A stretch of DNA of 64,000 nt from Xanthostigma xanthostigma (Eukaryota > Arthropoda > Insecta > Raphidioptera > Raphidiidae): NCBI GenBank assembly GCA_963575645.1, contig OY754466.1:43928001-43992000 (forward strand), in the 5' to 3' direction. The position numbers and the translations under genes were made by a program. Below the pieces are notes generated by a model. That model saw only the letters and a list, made by a program, of their open reading frames with translations. It made no database searches and was not told the origin of the DNA. Below, one piece after another: positions 53,380 to 64,000 of the stretch. Each line of letters starts with the position of its first letter. Positions within the stretch are counted from its first letter, which is position 1.

Positions 53380-53984
53380 GTATTTACCATATGGCATATA
53401 CACTATTGGCGTCGGTCGGATGGCGAGACCTAGGAGTCGGACTAGAATTTCTCGACGTTTTATGGCCTCCCGAACAATTTGGCACTGGTTTGGAAGTAAT
53501 AATAACTTTTGAAAGAGCTAATTGATTTTGACGAAATTTGGTCTATTTTCCGGAACCCATCATCACACGAAACCTATATTTAAAATGAAACCGATCGAAA
53601 TATTTTAGGATCTGAAAAATGTTTTTATAAAAATACTGAAAAAATTCTGAGAATCGTTTCACAATTGAAATTTAACCCTTCAGTAAAGATTAAAACGTGC
53701 TGCTAAAATTTTAAACCGGCCCGATAGGTTTTTTTTGAAAACACTAATTTGTGAACACAGATTTACTTACTGCAGAAGGATGTATGTTCGCAATTTTTGG
53801 TCATCGTCAAATCAGATTTTGAGACAATAGTTTCAGCAACTGAATAGTTTTAAATATAACGTCGTTGGTTCTGTAATAGCTCTTATGTGCATAGTTGGAA
53901 GATTTTACGTTTTTTGGACGAAAAGATTAAGGAAATGGAGCTCCACAGAACAATTATTGTTCTGTGCGGAGCTCTATACACTAG
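53380..53984 (+). mobile_element. Helitron-like element with strong 3' hairpin, copy 2
   Basis: The start (GGCATATACACTATTGGCGT) matches the repeat at 16180. Near the 3' end a long hairpin, GAGCTCCACAGAACAATTAT with ATTGTTCTGTGCGGAGCTC, is followed by TATACACTAG at 53984 and then T. A hairpin a few bases upstream of CTAG is the classical Helitron 3' terminus. No Rep/helicase ORF is present, so it is non-autonomous. Confidence 0.55.
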
Positions 53985-54327
53985 TAATACCTCCAAATTA
54001 ATTTTACAGTAACCAACAAGGGGAAATAACTCTTATGTGAAAAGTTGTTGTATCAAACAATTCCTCTCATGTGCCAATAAATCCGAAATTAACGTTAAAT
54101 ATTTTTTAAGAAGATTCTTCGTCTTAGTTAAACATATGTATAGTGAAGATAAGTATGAATTAGTAATATCCTTCTGAAATTGCTAGTTCTTACCTTCCAT
54201 TGCTGAAATAACCACTTTTTGGCTTTTCCTGAAAATTTTACTTTTTGCACATAAGCTAGGTTACAGAACCAACGACGATAAGTAGATTCATTCATAGCTG
54301 TAAATCGTATCAAAAACCGAACATTTA

Positions 54328-54755
54328 GGCCGTTGCACACGAGGCTATAGAAATAGTGTTGGGAGATCTGCTGGCCGGCAGGTGGGTACGAGGCTGTAAA
54401 TGACGTCTCTGCGGGCTCGCCTACTAGCTCATAAGATAGGTTTTAAAATTAGAACAGGGGCTATTTTCCTTGCTAGGTCGTCTGCTCGGTAGGAGCAAGT
54501 ACCAATCAGTCTTGTCATATGGATGACATGAACAAACGCCCACAAACAAACACTGTGCCATAGTGTGTGTTCTGTTCAGAGACAATAAACGTTCACTTTT
54601 GTTACCGTTCTATCACTGCGCGTGCACCGCAAGCTTGTAAACACGTCTCGTGTGAAGCGAGCACATAATAGCAATCAAGAAAACCAGCGTTAGAAAAATA
54701 GTAGTGAAATCTAGCAAGGAACCTAGCGGCAAATCCAGCCTCGAGTGCAGCGGAC
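54328..54755. mobile_element. Harbinger-like MITE, copy 2 (428 bp)
   Basis: Termini GGCCGTTGCACACGAGGCTA and CAGCCTCGAGTGCAGCGGAC are flanked by TTA (54325-54327 and 54756-54758). It shares with copy 1 the blocks CTGCTGGCCGGCAGG, AGCTCATAAGATAGGTT, AGAACAGGGGCTATTTTCC and TCAAGAAAACCAGCG. A third, partial right end is at 61740-61793. Confidence 0.8.
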
Positions 54756-54779
54756 TTAAAGCCTGCCTGAAGTAAACGA

Positions 54780-55520
54780 GATTGGGAATCTATGGTCTGA
54801 TAATTCGATCGACGTCATTTTTACTAGAAATAAAATTCATTTTGCTGGTTTGGGTTGTTTACATATCGCTTTTGTCGGCTTCAAAAAATAATTATTCGTT
54901 TTTGCGTCAACGAACGCGCCACGAAAAATACACATTAACTGACAATAGGAAGTGAATGAATCCCAAACCGGAAGCAGAGTACCAATTCTATTGAAAAAAT
55001 ATCGAAATGTCAAAGTGTGTCAATGTATGCAGTTATTGAACTCTTTGTACCTACCTTGTCTTTCCAGAGGAAACGGCAAATTTCTAAAAATAAGTCTATC
55101 TATTTAATGACAACACACTCATCTATCGAGATCCAAAAAAATGCGGAAAAAAATTTTAATGACGCAACAAAAAAAAATTCACAAGTGAACGAAAAAATAA
55201 AAATGCATCAGGTAATTTTTAAAACTTGGATTTTATTATAAATTATAGACGCTCAACAACCTAGATCATTAACGTCTGTTGTTTTCTATATTAGGTCATA
55301 ATAAAAATGTTTCATAGATAATATTATTATACAGTGAATTTCGCGACATATTATATAAGTTTTGTTGATATATGGTAGCTACGAAAATAATTAATGCATT
55401 ACAGAAAATCGTTCCACATAAAATGCAACATAGACCGGGCGCTCAAAGAGTTAATGATTTCCATAGCTATCAAACATAGGTAATATCATACCTGGCTGAA
55501 ATTCACTTTAGATCAATTTA
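54780..55520. other. Unassigned DNA
   Basis: No gene recognised. The ORF at 55017-55241 is Lys/Asn-rich, as expected of AT-rich sequence, with no motif. Confidence 0.35.
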
Positions 55521-55526
55521 GATGAA

Positions 55527-56018
55527 GGAAGGTTTTGGTTGAGGATCATAAAATAAGCTTTACCAGTGTTTCGCTAGTGGCCAACGTTTCGAAAAATTTA
55601 TTTTCATCTTCAGGGCCTAAAGCTGGTCAAGTGGTGGTAAATTGTTCTAACAGTATACCTACATGATCATATTTATTATGAGTTAATATAATTTTAAACA
55701 TATCTTATTATAAAAAAATGATTAAAAAATTTATTCAATTTTTATAAAAATTAAAGTAGGTACACACAAATTTTCACCGCGTGACAATTTTATAAAAATT
55801 GAATAAATTTTTTAATTATTTTTTTATAATAAGATATGTTTAAAATTATATTAACTCATAATACCTAAATATGATCATGTATACTGTTAGAACAATTTAC
55901 CACCACTTGACCAGCTCTAGGCCCTGAAGATGAAAATAAATTTTTCGAAACGTTGGCCACTAGCAAAACACTGGTAAAGCTTATTTTATGATCCTCAACC
56001 AAAACCTTCCTTCATCTT
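55527..56018. repeat. Penelope-type terminal repeat pair (fold-back)
   Basis: Two ~225-bp arms are near-identical reverse complements around a short unique centre (about 55757-55785). Read outward, each has GCCCTGAAGATGAAAATAAA, TTTTTCGAAACGTTGGCCAC and ACTGGTAAAGCTTATTTTAT. The CTGAAGATG..CGAAACGT arrangement is the hammerhead-like motif known from Penelope-type ends. No RT lies between the arms. Confidence 0.75.
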
Positions 56019-56199
56019 AATATTCTATTGGATCAACACTACTTTATACTGAAGACATCAATTTAGATATTAATTTCTCTAATGAAAATTTTTTTGTAAA
56101 TAATGTTTTGTTAGCTGAAAAATAAAAATATTATTAATTTTGAAATAAAGTAATGAAAAACAATAATTAATAAATTAGAAAAAAAGATAAAAAGTAACT

Positions 56200-56271
56200 G
56201 GGCTCGTCCGGGATTTGAACCCGGGACCTCTCGCACCCTAAGCGAGAATCATACCCCTAGACCAACGAGCC
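56200..56271 (-). tRNA. tRNA-Pro (AGG)
   Basis: On the minus strand 71 bases plus the discriminator base fold as a full cloverleaf: acceptor GGCTCGT with ACGAGCC, D arm TGGTCTAGGGGTATGATT (A box), anticodon stem CTCGC/GCGAG with loop TTAGGGT (anticodon AGG), T arm CCCGGGTTCAAATCCCGG (B box). There is no intron and CCA is not encoded, as usual in eukaryotes. A T-rich pol III terminator (CTTTTTATCTTTTTTT) follows within 10 bases. It appears fully functional. Confidence 0.96.
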
Positions 56272-56414
56272 GCTGGATACGAGTGACCTTAGAATGGAAG
56301 AGCACGTTGTGGAGCGTTACGTATGCTGTGGCATCAGTAGCGTATATCTATCTCGTTCTATTATTAACATTGCCTCATTTATGGACATATTTTAAAATAT
56401 AGATACCTATAATA

Positions 56415-56442
56415 TTAATATTAGATATTACCACAGAACAGT
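56415..56442. repeat. Small hairpin ACAGAACAGTAAAATTACTG
   Basis: The perfect inverted repeat CACAGAACAGTAA/TTACTGTTCTGTG lies downstream of the tRNA gene region. It resembles the ACAGAACAAT hairpin at 53943-53967 and may be an isolated Helitron-like 3' hairpin. Confidence 0.4.
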
Positions 56443-56804
56443 AAAATTACTGTTCTGTGATTATTACCTATTTTACAATGAGAGTACTTGAGCGATTTAA
56501 AATGTATTTAGCTCTATATCTGTATCACTTTATTTTACTGATTTCTCTAGAAATAAATACCTACATACTATTGTAGTTACAGGATATAATATGGTGGATT
56601 GCAGAAAAATTGATTAGACAATGATTTAGATCAGCGATTCCCAAAAGATGGTTCCGCGGTCTGTCCGAGAGTTAAATTGTATTTCTTTGTTACAATAATG
56701 TTTTGCAATACATATAATAATAATTATTTTTCATTTATGATTTGTTCTTTCTTCGCGTCTAACATGAAAATATTCAAACTACAAGGTAAACACTTTCGTT
56801 ATCA

Positions 56805-57380
56805 AAAAAAAATTGGTTGTCTGTAAACTCGGTTTACGGACGATAGTTTTACGTGATAACGTATTCCGTAATACATAACCTAAACCTCCCAAAATTTGGT
56901 TTCAATCCGCTTATCCTTGGTGTCGGAATGATAAGAAATGTCAAAAGTGACGTTTGCAACTGTCAAAGTATTATGTTCTAATAATAATTAGTTATTCCAA
57001 TACTTAACTTAGAAGGCGTTGCATTTCACAAAATACTAATGTCAAAAAATTGAATTAAACATTAGAAATGCAGCCGTTTTCATGTTGCATTTATACAGCT
57101 ATTTTTCTATATAAATTTGTATAAAAAACTGTTTAGGCAAATTCTGTTATACGAAATCTATGTAAAATGTTCTCCTCTTTCGTTTAAGACTGGTTTCAAA
57201 CCGATCTGATTTAAATTGAGCGATAAATTAGCAAAAAGCACGCACAGGGTCAGGCGGAACGTTACGCGTTACGCGTTACGAACGTTAGGCACGTTAGGAA
57301 CGTTAGGATTTAGGAACGTTACACTTTTTCGTGCATGCAGCCGGTGTTTTATCAATTTATAAGATTGGTGATTCATCAAT
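56805..57380 (+). repeat. Composite of two dispersed repeats with ACGTTAGG minisatellite
   Basis: 56810-56885 matches the GTCGGTTTACGGACGATAG repeat. 56886-57235 matches 30540-31005. 57240-57370 matches the CAGGGTCAGGCGGAACGTTA block, where a short unit AACGTTAGG/ACGCGTTACG has expanded locally (57258-57320). Similar blocks in new order suggest recombination or nested insertion. Confidence 0.55.
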
Positions 57381-57774
57381 TTATAAGACGTTATCACGTC
57401 AAATATATGATCAATTTGGGTTCCAAGGCCAAATAAAATTGGGAACCTCTGACTTAGATTGAGATCATTATAATATAACAGAAGCACGCTAATGTTAAGT
57501 TGAACATTACATTGTACTCACACAAAAACAAATGACTGACCTACATAGATCACTTTTGAAGCTAAATTTTGAACACAATCCGTAAAAAAAATGTTGTTTC
57601 GGAGTGGAAATTTTGCAAAAAAAAAACTATGTTAAACACATGTATATAATATTTACAGTTTTGCAATAGAATAGAACTGTTCCTGTGTCCGTGCGTAGCA
57701 TGTTGTTGCGGTTTAAAAACATTATTTTTTTGTGATGTAATTGCAAATTTACGATAAAATTATACGGGAATCAA

Positions 57775-57985
57775 GGCTAAATATAAAAACAATTTTTATT
57801 CACTAGAACATCATTTAATCGTCAACGTTTCGGCAGAAATTCATGCTTTCTTCAGAACCTTAAAAATGTCTAGTCGAAATGTCTGCATTTCTGCCGAAAC
57901 GTTGACGATCATATGATGCTCTAGTCACTAGTGAATAAAAATTATTTTTATATTTAGCCTTGTATCCCGTATAATTTTATCATAC
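57775..57985. repeat. Penelope-type terminal repeat pair, short
   Basis: ATACGGGAATCAAGGCTAAA and CAACGTTTCGGCAGAAATTC on the left mirror GAATTTCTGCCGAAACGTTG-like and TATTTAGCCTTGTATCCCGT on the right. The CTTCAGAA block near the left centre completes the CTGAAGAA..CGAAACG motif. No coding sequence lies between the arms. Confidence 0.7.
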
Positions 57986-58009
57986 TATAATATCAAGGTG
58001 TCTTATTTT

Positions 58010-58213
58010 ATTTTGTTGCAAATTTATGGTTTTCGGATTTTTCCCTTTACTTAAAGACATTGCTTCTTGCCAAATTTCATGATTCTATATGTCAACGGGA
58101 AGTACCCTATAGGTTTTGATTCCCAAGAGTCTTGACAGACAGGTAGACAGACGGACAACGAAGTGATCCTATAAGGGTTCCTTTTTTCCTTTTGAGATAA
58201 GGAACCCTAAAAA
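58010..58213 (+). repeat. Retroelement 3' tail (GGAACCCTAAAAA type)
   Basis: TTGCCAAATTTCATGATTCT, CGGGAAGTACCCTATAGGTT, GACAGACAGGTAGACAGACG, AGTGATCCTATAAGGGTTCC and AAGGAACCCTAAAAA form one continuous tail. I associate near-identical tails with dispersed retroelements in moths and butterflies (recollection). TATAAGGGTTCC and GGAACCC allow a terminal hairpin. Confidence 0.6.
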
Positions 58214-59895
58214 TGATGTCGGTTTCGACGGGAGTTTATATCCAGTGCGCAGACGCACAGTAAATAGTAATGAATTCAGTGGTGGATTCGTAGTCCTTAT
58301 GTGCAGGCAGTAAATTATTTAGTAATTAAATTAAGATCTAATCGACTAGTGATCAGTATCTGCGAGGCGGACTGAAGCCTGTCATTGTTGTGTGCGAAGA
58401 CGTCAGACGAAATGAAGCGTTGTTCAAATCAAGCAGTTTAGTAGGTGTAGATTATAACGATTTTCGTACTTCATCTCAGTAAGCAACAATAACAGTAATA
58501 TATGATAATTATTTAAGAGGGGTCCTGCCCCCCTCCCCCCATTCGCCTAATATTTTTCTTAGACGTTCCCGCCCATATTTTTATTTCAAGGATAGATTTT
58601 TTTGAGTCAATAGACCATTAACAATTTTGTGTTCAGATATCACATCGACGACTTTGATGGTTTTACACGCCAGCTCTGTTTTTCAATATTTTTTAAAAGT
58701 GCCCTGTGGTCTATCAGGGTGCAACATTTTTATTTAAGATCAAGACAGACCCTTTCAGTTCGGAAGAGCAAATAATTACCGTATGTTTTTTTTGCGCTAG
58801 AAACAACGAACAGATTAATTTTTTGTCCTTGTATGCTGAATGTGAACTTCATAATAGTAGTTAATTTTAGATGAGTAAGTGACATTATGTTACCCGAGCG
58901 AACAAAAATATTATCTCAATCGAGATATATTCTACATTTTTTGCACGTACCTCCTATATAAAATAGCCGATTTTACTTCATAATAATATTTCTGACAGCT
59001 GGTGTTATCGCTGCGTGCGGCCATATTGCATTTCATCTGGGTTGTTTACGAAAACAACCCCTGCTTTGTGTTGCTTTGCTCTCTGTTCATCTTATGGTAA
59101 CTGACTCATCGCTTTTTTTTATTTAGAAAAAACAAAACAAAAAATATACAAAAATAAAAAACATTAGTGCATCAACTTAAAAGTTATTAGCACCACAGTA
59201 ATTATTGTTGTTTTACTGATATACTTTTAAATATATCCCAGACAGAAATAAAATCGCAATCGAATCATTAGGGTGCAGAATATATTTCTATCTTTTTTTG
59301 TCGCAAAAGCTCGTTGGTTCTGATTAGCATGAATAGCAATTATTTTATAGGGGCCGTGCAAAAAGTATATTTTATCAATGTTTACATAATCGATATTTTG
59401 TGTATAGTGTAAATAGAAAGGCCATCACTGCGAGAGCCCTCTTAAGTAAGTAATGTTTCCAAAATCTGGGTTTCAAGTTTGTGTACAAAATTCTATTAGG
59501 TTAGAATTTCTTAAAAACACGAACGGGTCGACGTTTACCTTTCAATGAGTGACTGTTTCATTTGTAAAAATTGACAAATTTAAACATAAAGGTGATTGCG
59601 TTGGTCATTTGTCTGATGAGTGAGCCATGAGTCATGATTAAATTTTATATGAACCTAGAGAGCTATATATAAGCCGATAAACACACACACTGAAATAGCT
59701 ACATTTGAGATGTTTCTACATGGATATGGCGGGGTCTGGGACCGCGCCCTCCAGTGCGATGATCGCGGTTCGTCCCGCGCCATTTCGCGCGCCTGTCTTT
59801 TAGACATTTCGCCCCAAAGCGGCTTAGATAGCATGGAACTTCTATAAATGGAATGAGAAACAGCGGCTCAAACTGTCTTATGGCAATATTTACCG
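58214..59895. other. Unassigned DNA, mostly unique
   Basis: Nothing was recognised as a repeat here. A GC-richer stretch at 59730-59800 includes GACCGCGCCCTCC and GCGCGCC. The minus-strand ORF at 59699-59920 runs through it without recognisable motifs. Confidence 0.35.
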
Positions 59896-59905
59896 AACGT
59901 AAGTA

Positions 59906-60322
59906 CAGCATAAACTCCATTTAACGTCACTCGATATAACGACAAATTAACGTCGCAATTACTTAACTCTAGTTGGTTTACCTTGTTGCTCATATAATGT
60001 TACACTCCACACCCACTTTAAATAACGACAACAATACGTCATCATTAAGCAATAAACAAAACTTGTTTGTTATTTTGTTGCTTTGTTGTCGGCATCATGC
60101 GTACCGAAGATTCAAGAAATTCGTTCTTTTGTTTGTTGGGATTATCTTTCATTGTTGTAATTTGTGATAGTATGAATGTTTGTTGGTCAGTTGTAAATTT
60201 TATATATTATGAGATAGTAAAAATATATTAATGGATTATTTATTCTCTCCGTTTAACGACAACTCTCAATAACGCCACAAAGTGCACAATCCCTTGAGTG
60301 TCGCTATGCAGAGTTTACAGTG
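59906..60322. mobile_element. Tigger/pogo-like MITE, copy 2 (417 bp)
   Basis: Ends CAGCATAAACTCCATTTAAC and GCTATGCAGAGTTTACAGTG are next to TA on both sides (59904-59905 and 60323-60324). The interior shares AGTTGGTTTACCTTGTTGCT, ACAATACGTCATCATTAAGC and ACGCCACAAAGTGCACAATC with copy 1. TA duplication fits the Tc1/mariner/pogo superfamily. The ORF at 59973-60167 is a shadow. Confidence 0.8.
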
Positions 60323-60702
60323 TAGTTATTTATTCGGTTCATTTGTTCTACAGGTAACTATTCCTCCGAATAAATAGCGATAATTCAATTCACAAACTAT
60401 AATTAGAGTTACTGCAGGTATAAATCTATTCTCTCTTACTTCTCACACGTATGGGAAGCAATTCCCATTCCATTTATAAAAGTTCTATATTAGATGGTGG
60501 ACTCTAAATACTGTAGTACATAATATAGCCTACCTATGTACACATTATATACAAACATGGCCTCAGGGATGTGACAAATCAGTTTTATTATGAAATTTCT
60601 AACTCTTCATGTTTTATTCTTGAGGGCATTTTTCTTTAAGGTGTACACAGGTCGTAGAACACAAATAAATCAGATCATTTTTAGCAAGGCTTTCTAATAA
60701 TC

Positions 60703-61060
60703 ATCACTCGATATAACGACAAACTCCTTAAAACGTCGAAATTACTTAACTCTAATTGGTTTACCTTGTTGCTCATACAATTGTACACTCTAAATAACGA
60801 CACACCCACTCTAAATAACGACAACAATACGTCATCATGTTTGTTATTTTGTTGCTTTGTTGTCGGCATCATGCGTACCGAAGATTCTAAAAAATTCGTT
60901 CATTGTTTATTGTTGCTCAGTTGTAAATTTTATATATTATATGAGTAAATACATATTATAGAAAAAAATATTAATGGATTATTTGTTCTCTCCGTTTAAC
61001 GACAACTCTCAATAACGCCACAAAGTGCACAGTTACTTGAGTGTCACTATGTAGAGTGTA
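60703..61060. mobile_element. Tigger/pogo-like MITE, copy 3
   Basis: CACTCGATATAACGACAAAC to GAGTGTCACTATGTAGAGTG matches copies 1 and 2, including GGTTTACCTTGTTGCTCATA and GTTGTCGGCATCATGCGTAC. It lacks the outermost left end and carries a partial duplication of the CACTCTAAATAACGACA block. It is only 380 bp from copy 2 and in the same orientation. Confidence 0.75.
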
Positions 61061-61471
61061 GACTACTTACTTAAAAAATTTCAAACACTGCACACTGTTG
61101 GAATTTTTAATTTAAACCATTTTTTTCTGCGAAGGCATACCCTATATCTTTTAAATATTAATTGAACTGAAAGTTTTTTGTCGAGTGTATTATATTATGT
61201 ATAAGTATAACAACGTAAACAAACCTGCAGTATTCTCATTAATAATGGCTTTTGGGTGATTAATTTTTTACTAATTATTAAAACTTTTCATATTAAATTT
61301 GTATTATATAATAGCTGCTTTATTTTTTTATATTTTACCATAATACATACAGTACATAATACATACAGTACATAATACATACAGATTTCCCGTAAACCTT
61401 CTGTAAAATTTTAACATAGTAAAGAACTTTTTAAACGCATGTTGTGTCCATAGTTTCAAAACGGTATAAAA

Positions 61472-61701
61472 CCATAGAGATAATTAGACTCGAGTACGCG
61501 AGTAAGCCGTGAAAGTGTCTGCAATTCAGAGAGAGAAAAGTTCATTATCTCTATGGTAACTAATGATACAAAACAATGCTGATTTGAGTAAACATATATA
61601 ATGATACGTAACGTTTGCAGCGTTCTCTCTCTGAACTGCAGACAATTTCACTTATGGCAAGCATACCCGCTAGCGTACTCTAGTAGCTTATATCTCTATA
61701 T
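61472..61701. mobile_element. hAT-type MITE (230 bp) with exact 8-bp TSD
   Basis: Ends CCATAGAGATA and TATCTCTATAT are flanked by GTATAAAA on both sides (61464-61471 and 61702-61709). The interior mirrors itself: AAAGTGTCTGCAATTCAGAG and CTCTGAACTGCAGACAATTT. The right half matches the partial copy at 14138-14215. No coding sequence. Confidence 0.85.
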
Positions 61702-61739
61702 GTATAAAACTTAATTAATTAATTTTTTAAAAGACTCTT

Positions 61740-61793
61740 GAAATCTAGCAGCCAAATGTAGCGGCAAAACCAGCCTCGTGTGCAGCGGCATTT
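61740..61793. repeat. Harbinger-like MITE, right-end fragment
   Basis: AATCTAGCAGCCAAATGTAG and CCAGCCTCGTGTGCAGCGGC match the right end of the elements at 45351-45782 and 54328-54755. Only about 55 bp remain. Confidence 0.65.
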
Positions 61794-62256
61794 TTCATAT
61801 AAACCTTATTTTTATGTAAAGTTTAATACTTGAACTTCATATTAATAAAATATAATTGCTTCAAAGTAAATTTTAATTTTTCAGGCGCAAAAAGTCCGTA
61901 ATTTACCCGCCTTTTTTCTTATTTAAGTATAAAAATGCATAGATTCTGAACTCAAAAGGGTGCTTGTACCTATTTGAACAATTTTTCAAGCATGCTTGAG
62001 ATGAAATATATTTGAGACAATCTAAAAAGTTCTCCAAAAAACGAATTTTGCATTTCCAAACTCTGCACTATTAATTTATCAAGTTACAAAGCAAAACTTC
62101 TCCAATAAATTCCCTAGTAACTTTTCAAAACGTTGCCCTGTGGTGGATAGATAGCTTACTAAGTACGGGGTATCGATCTTTCCGTCCCTATGGACTATCA
62201 GTTCTTCCCATTGACTGAACTATTCCAGAGAGTCTCATTTTATAGTACGTAGGTAG

Positions 62257-62890
62257 CAGTGGCGGCGCGTAAAAATTTTAAATGGGTGCTCTGCAGGGTC
62301 CACCGGAAATACTTCCTAACACGGTCAGGGAATGCGGGTGATGGGGTATTTAAATTATGAATCACATCCATGTTTATGATGTTTTAATTATTGATTTTTT
62401 CAAACACTGCTGACAACAAACTACAATATACACTGTAACACTAATCAATACTGCCATAAGCTGTGTATCATAAGAACTGTCGAGACAAAACCGTCAAACG
62501 TGTTAACTGAATGAGATAGATTCACTGAATTTTTCTACCAAATGACAGTGTTAGATGATCATTTGAAACTAATGTGCTGACGGTAAATGCAGCTCAAAGC
62601 CCATCTAAATAATACGCTATAATTTGTGGGTCGGGAGTTGCACGGTATCTGATGATACCGTTTCATGTGCTGCTTCGGAGCGCAGAGCAGCGCCAGAATG
62701 CAAGAAAGTCTGCCACACAGAACACACACAAGTTTTGTAGTCTGCCAATGACTGTTAAAATTAACCGTTGATTGTATAACTATATTACGCTATTTCCTAA
62801 CATTACATTTTGGTTCAATATGGAAAATATAATCGAAAACTACGAAGTAGGTATACCTAAGATTTTGATTGTTCTGCAGCTCTGCCACTG
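62257..62890. mobile_element. hAT-type element with CAGTGGCGGC ends (634 bp)
   Basis: The left end CAGTGGCGGCGCGT and right end GCTCTGCCACTG form an imperfect inverted repeat. Flanks GTAGGTAG (62249-62256) and TTAGGTAG (62891-62898) agree at 7 of 8 bases. The GCGCAGAGCAGCGCC stretch near 62680 is GC-rich. No transposase ORF was found. Confidence 0.65.
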
Positions 62891-63154
62891 TTAGGTAGTA
62901 CATACATCGGTTTAGATCATTGACATAGAAAATGGACTACGCCTTCTCTAGCTCAATAATGTGCGGAAAATGTCCGCCGTTGTGTGAACGAGATAAAAGT
63001 CACCGCCCAATCTCTGTCCGGCTCTGAATCTCTGTGAATGCTACAAGCCGAAATTTGAAAGGGACATGAAGACAGCATCCACTAACATTTTTTGACCTGT
63101 TGCGCTCTCCCTTTTCTATGTCAGTGGTTGACAGCGCAATAACGGGGCTAATCC

Positions 63155-63417
63155 GGACAGGGGCGTAGATATTTTTTTGCTGGGGGAGGAGGTTTAAAAG
63201 AAAAAAAAAATAAAAATTTTTAAAGTTTCATATCACACAAGAATACTCACTAAGGAAATATTAATTCCCAAACTAATTTTACAAGTTCCTTTTCAAAAAG
63301 TATTTCTAAATTTTATTTTTTAACCATGTATTCGTATTATTTTCAGTTTTATTTTTTATTATTATGATCATGGGGGGGGGGGTAATTACCCACTTTACCT
63401 CCTCAAATCTACGCCCT
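63155..63417. mobile_element. hAT-like MITE with CAGGGGCGTAGAT ends
   Basis: CAGGGGCGTAGAT (63155) and ATCTACGCCCTTG (to about 63419) are inverted. GGGGGAGGAGG and CTTTACCTCCTC follow inward, and a G-run (63372-63382) and A-runs fill the centre. Flanking octamers match at only about 5 of 8 positions, so the TSD is weak. Confidence 0.6.
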
Positions 63418-63419
63418 TG

Positions 63420-64000
63420 GTTCCGCATCAACTTAGAGCGAATATGAAATATCAGAGCTGGTTTTCGGTTAGTATTTGGGGCTGGTGAGATTATATTTTT
63501 TCCTTATATATAAGCCATCCAAAAAATATCATATCATTGTTACACTGTTAAAAATTTCCATAGTAATTTTACTCAATTTGTGTAGGAAGTTTTTACGCAC
63601 CACATTTTTGAAATTGTGTAATTTTACTACACAACGTATCACAACTCAATTTCAAATTATTACAAATCATCAGTCGCAAAATTACTAATCATTTACTAGT
63701 ACTATGTTTAGTAATATTACTATACATTATTCGTAATTTTACTAAGCCAAGTGTATCAAATAAATCTAGTAATTTTACAAAATTCATCATACGCCCATAT
63801 TTTGAAATTATTAGAAATCGTCGAAAAATAATAAGCGTGTTAATTAACACGATATTTTGACGTACGTACGTCAATTTTTTACGAAAATTAATGAAAAATA
63901 CAAAATTAATCCATTTATTTTATTATTTATCACTATTTTTATATTTATATTATTTAATTACAATTTAACTTGAACTTCATTTATTTATTATAATTGCTTA
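63420..64000. other. Unassigned AT-rich end of window
   Basis: AGTAATTTTAC-like motifs recur irregularly (63560-63780), including CTAGTAATTTTACAAAATTC, which gives a loosely repetitive texture. The palindrome GACGTACGTACGTC is at 63859-63872. No gene is seen. Confidence 0.4.

Overview
The window is eukaryotic, AT-rich nuclear DNA, almost certainly from an arthropod and most likely an insect. It holds a Penelope-like retroelement, hAT, Tigger/pogo, Harbinger-like and Helitron-like elements, many palindromic MITEs, a tRNA-derived SINE, GT-AG splice signals and a pol III tRNA gene. The insect order cannot be fixed. Some repeat tails resemble ones I associate with Lepidoptera, and the SINE body resembles ones I associate with hemimetabolous insects. 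Both statements are from memory.

Host content is sparse. The best gene signal is a short exon at 17714-17809 (+) with a strong acceptor, an ATG, a signal peptide and a GTGAGT donor in phase 1. It reads as the first coding exon of a secreted or membrane protein whose later exons are not recognised here. A second, weaker candidate first exon is at 44605-44707 (+), downstream of a CpG-rich unique block (42400-43170) that looks like a promoter or 5' UTR. One intact nuclear tRNA-Pro(AGG) gene lies at 56200-56271 (-). Short coding-like ORFs at 3141-3338, 25443-25637 and 48780-48986 are unassigned.

Layout. 0.3-3.4 kb: three nested layers, a TTAA-flanked element holding a palindromic repeat and a hAT MITE, with a second hAT (transposase C-terminus) inside the MITE. 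3.4-9 kb: decayed repeats, a Helitron-like tail and a first TIR element rich in AACTAGTT motifs (7760-8505). 10-14 kb: two large palindromic elements and a second AACTAGTT element carrying a 446-bp insertion. 14.4-21.8 kb: two inverted copies of a ~480-bp repeat enclosing the signal-peptide exon and its Helitron-filled intron. 22-27.3 kb: palindromic MITEs, a minus-strand Helitron and a TTAA element with an empty-site paralogue. 27.7-32.05 kb: two nested terminal-repeat pairs around two adjacent tandem arrays (83 bp and 120 bp units). 33.9-41.2 kb: large fold-back elements, four ~156-bp tandem units and an exact 130-bp palindrome with no spacer. 42-45 kb: the unique CpG-rich block and second exon candidate. 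45-52 kb: Harbinger-like MITE, Tigger copy split by a SINE, and a Penelope RT fragment between inverted pseudo-LTRs. 52-64 kb: hairpin Helitron-like end, second Harbinger-like MITE, two Penelope-type inverted repeats, the tRNA gene, two more Tigger derivatives and three hAT-type elements.

The genes do not form an operon or pathway. The window is best read as long introns or intergenic DNA around one or two host genes, built up by repeated nested insertion. Several insertions are dated relative to each other by exact target duplications or by empty-site copies elsewhere in the window.
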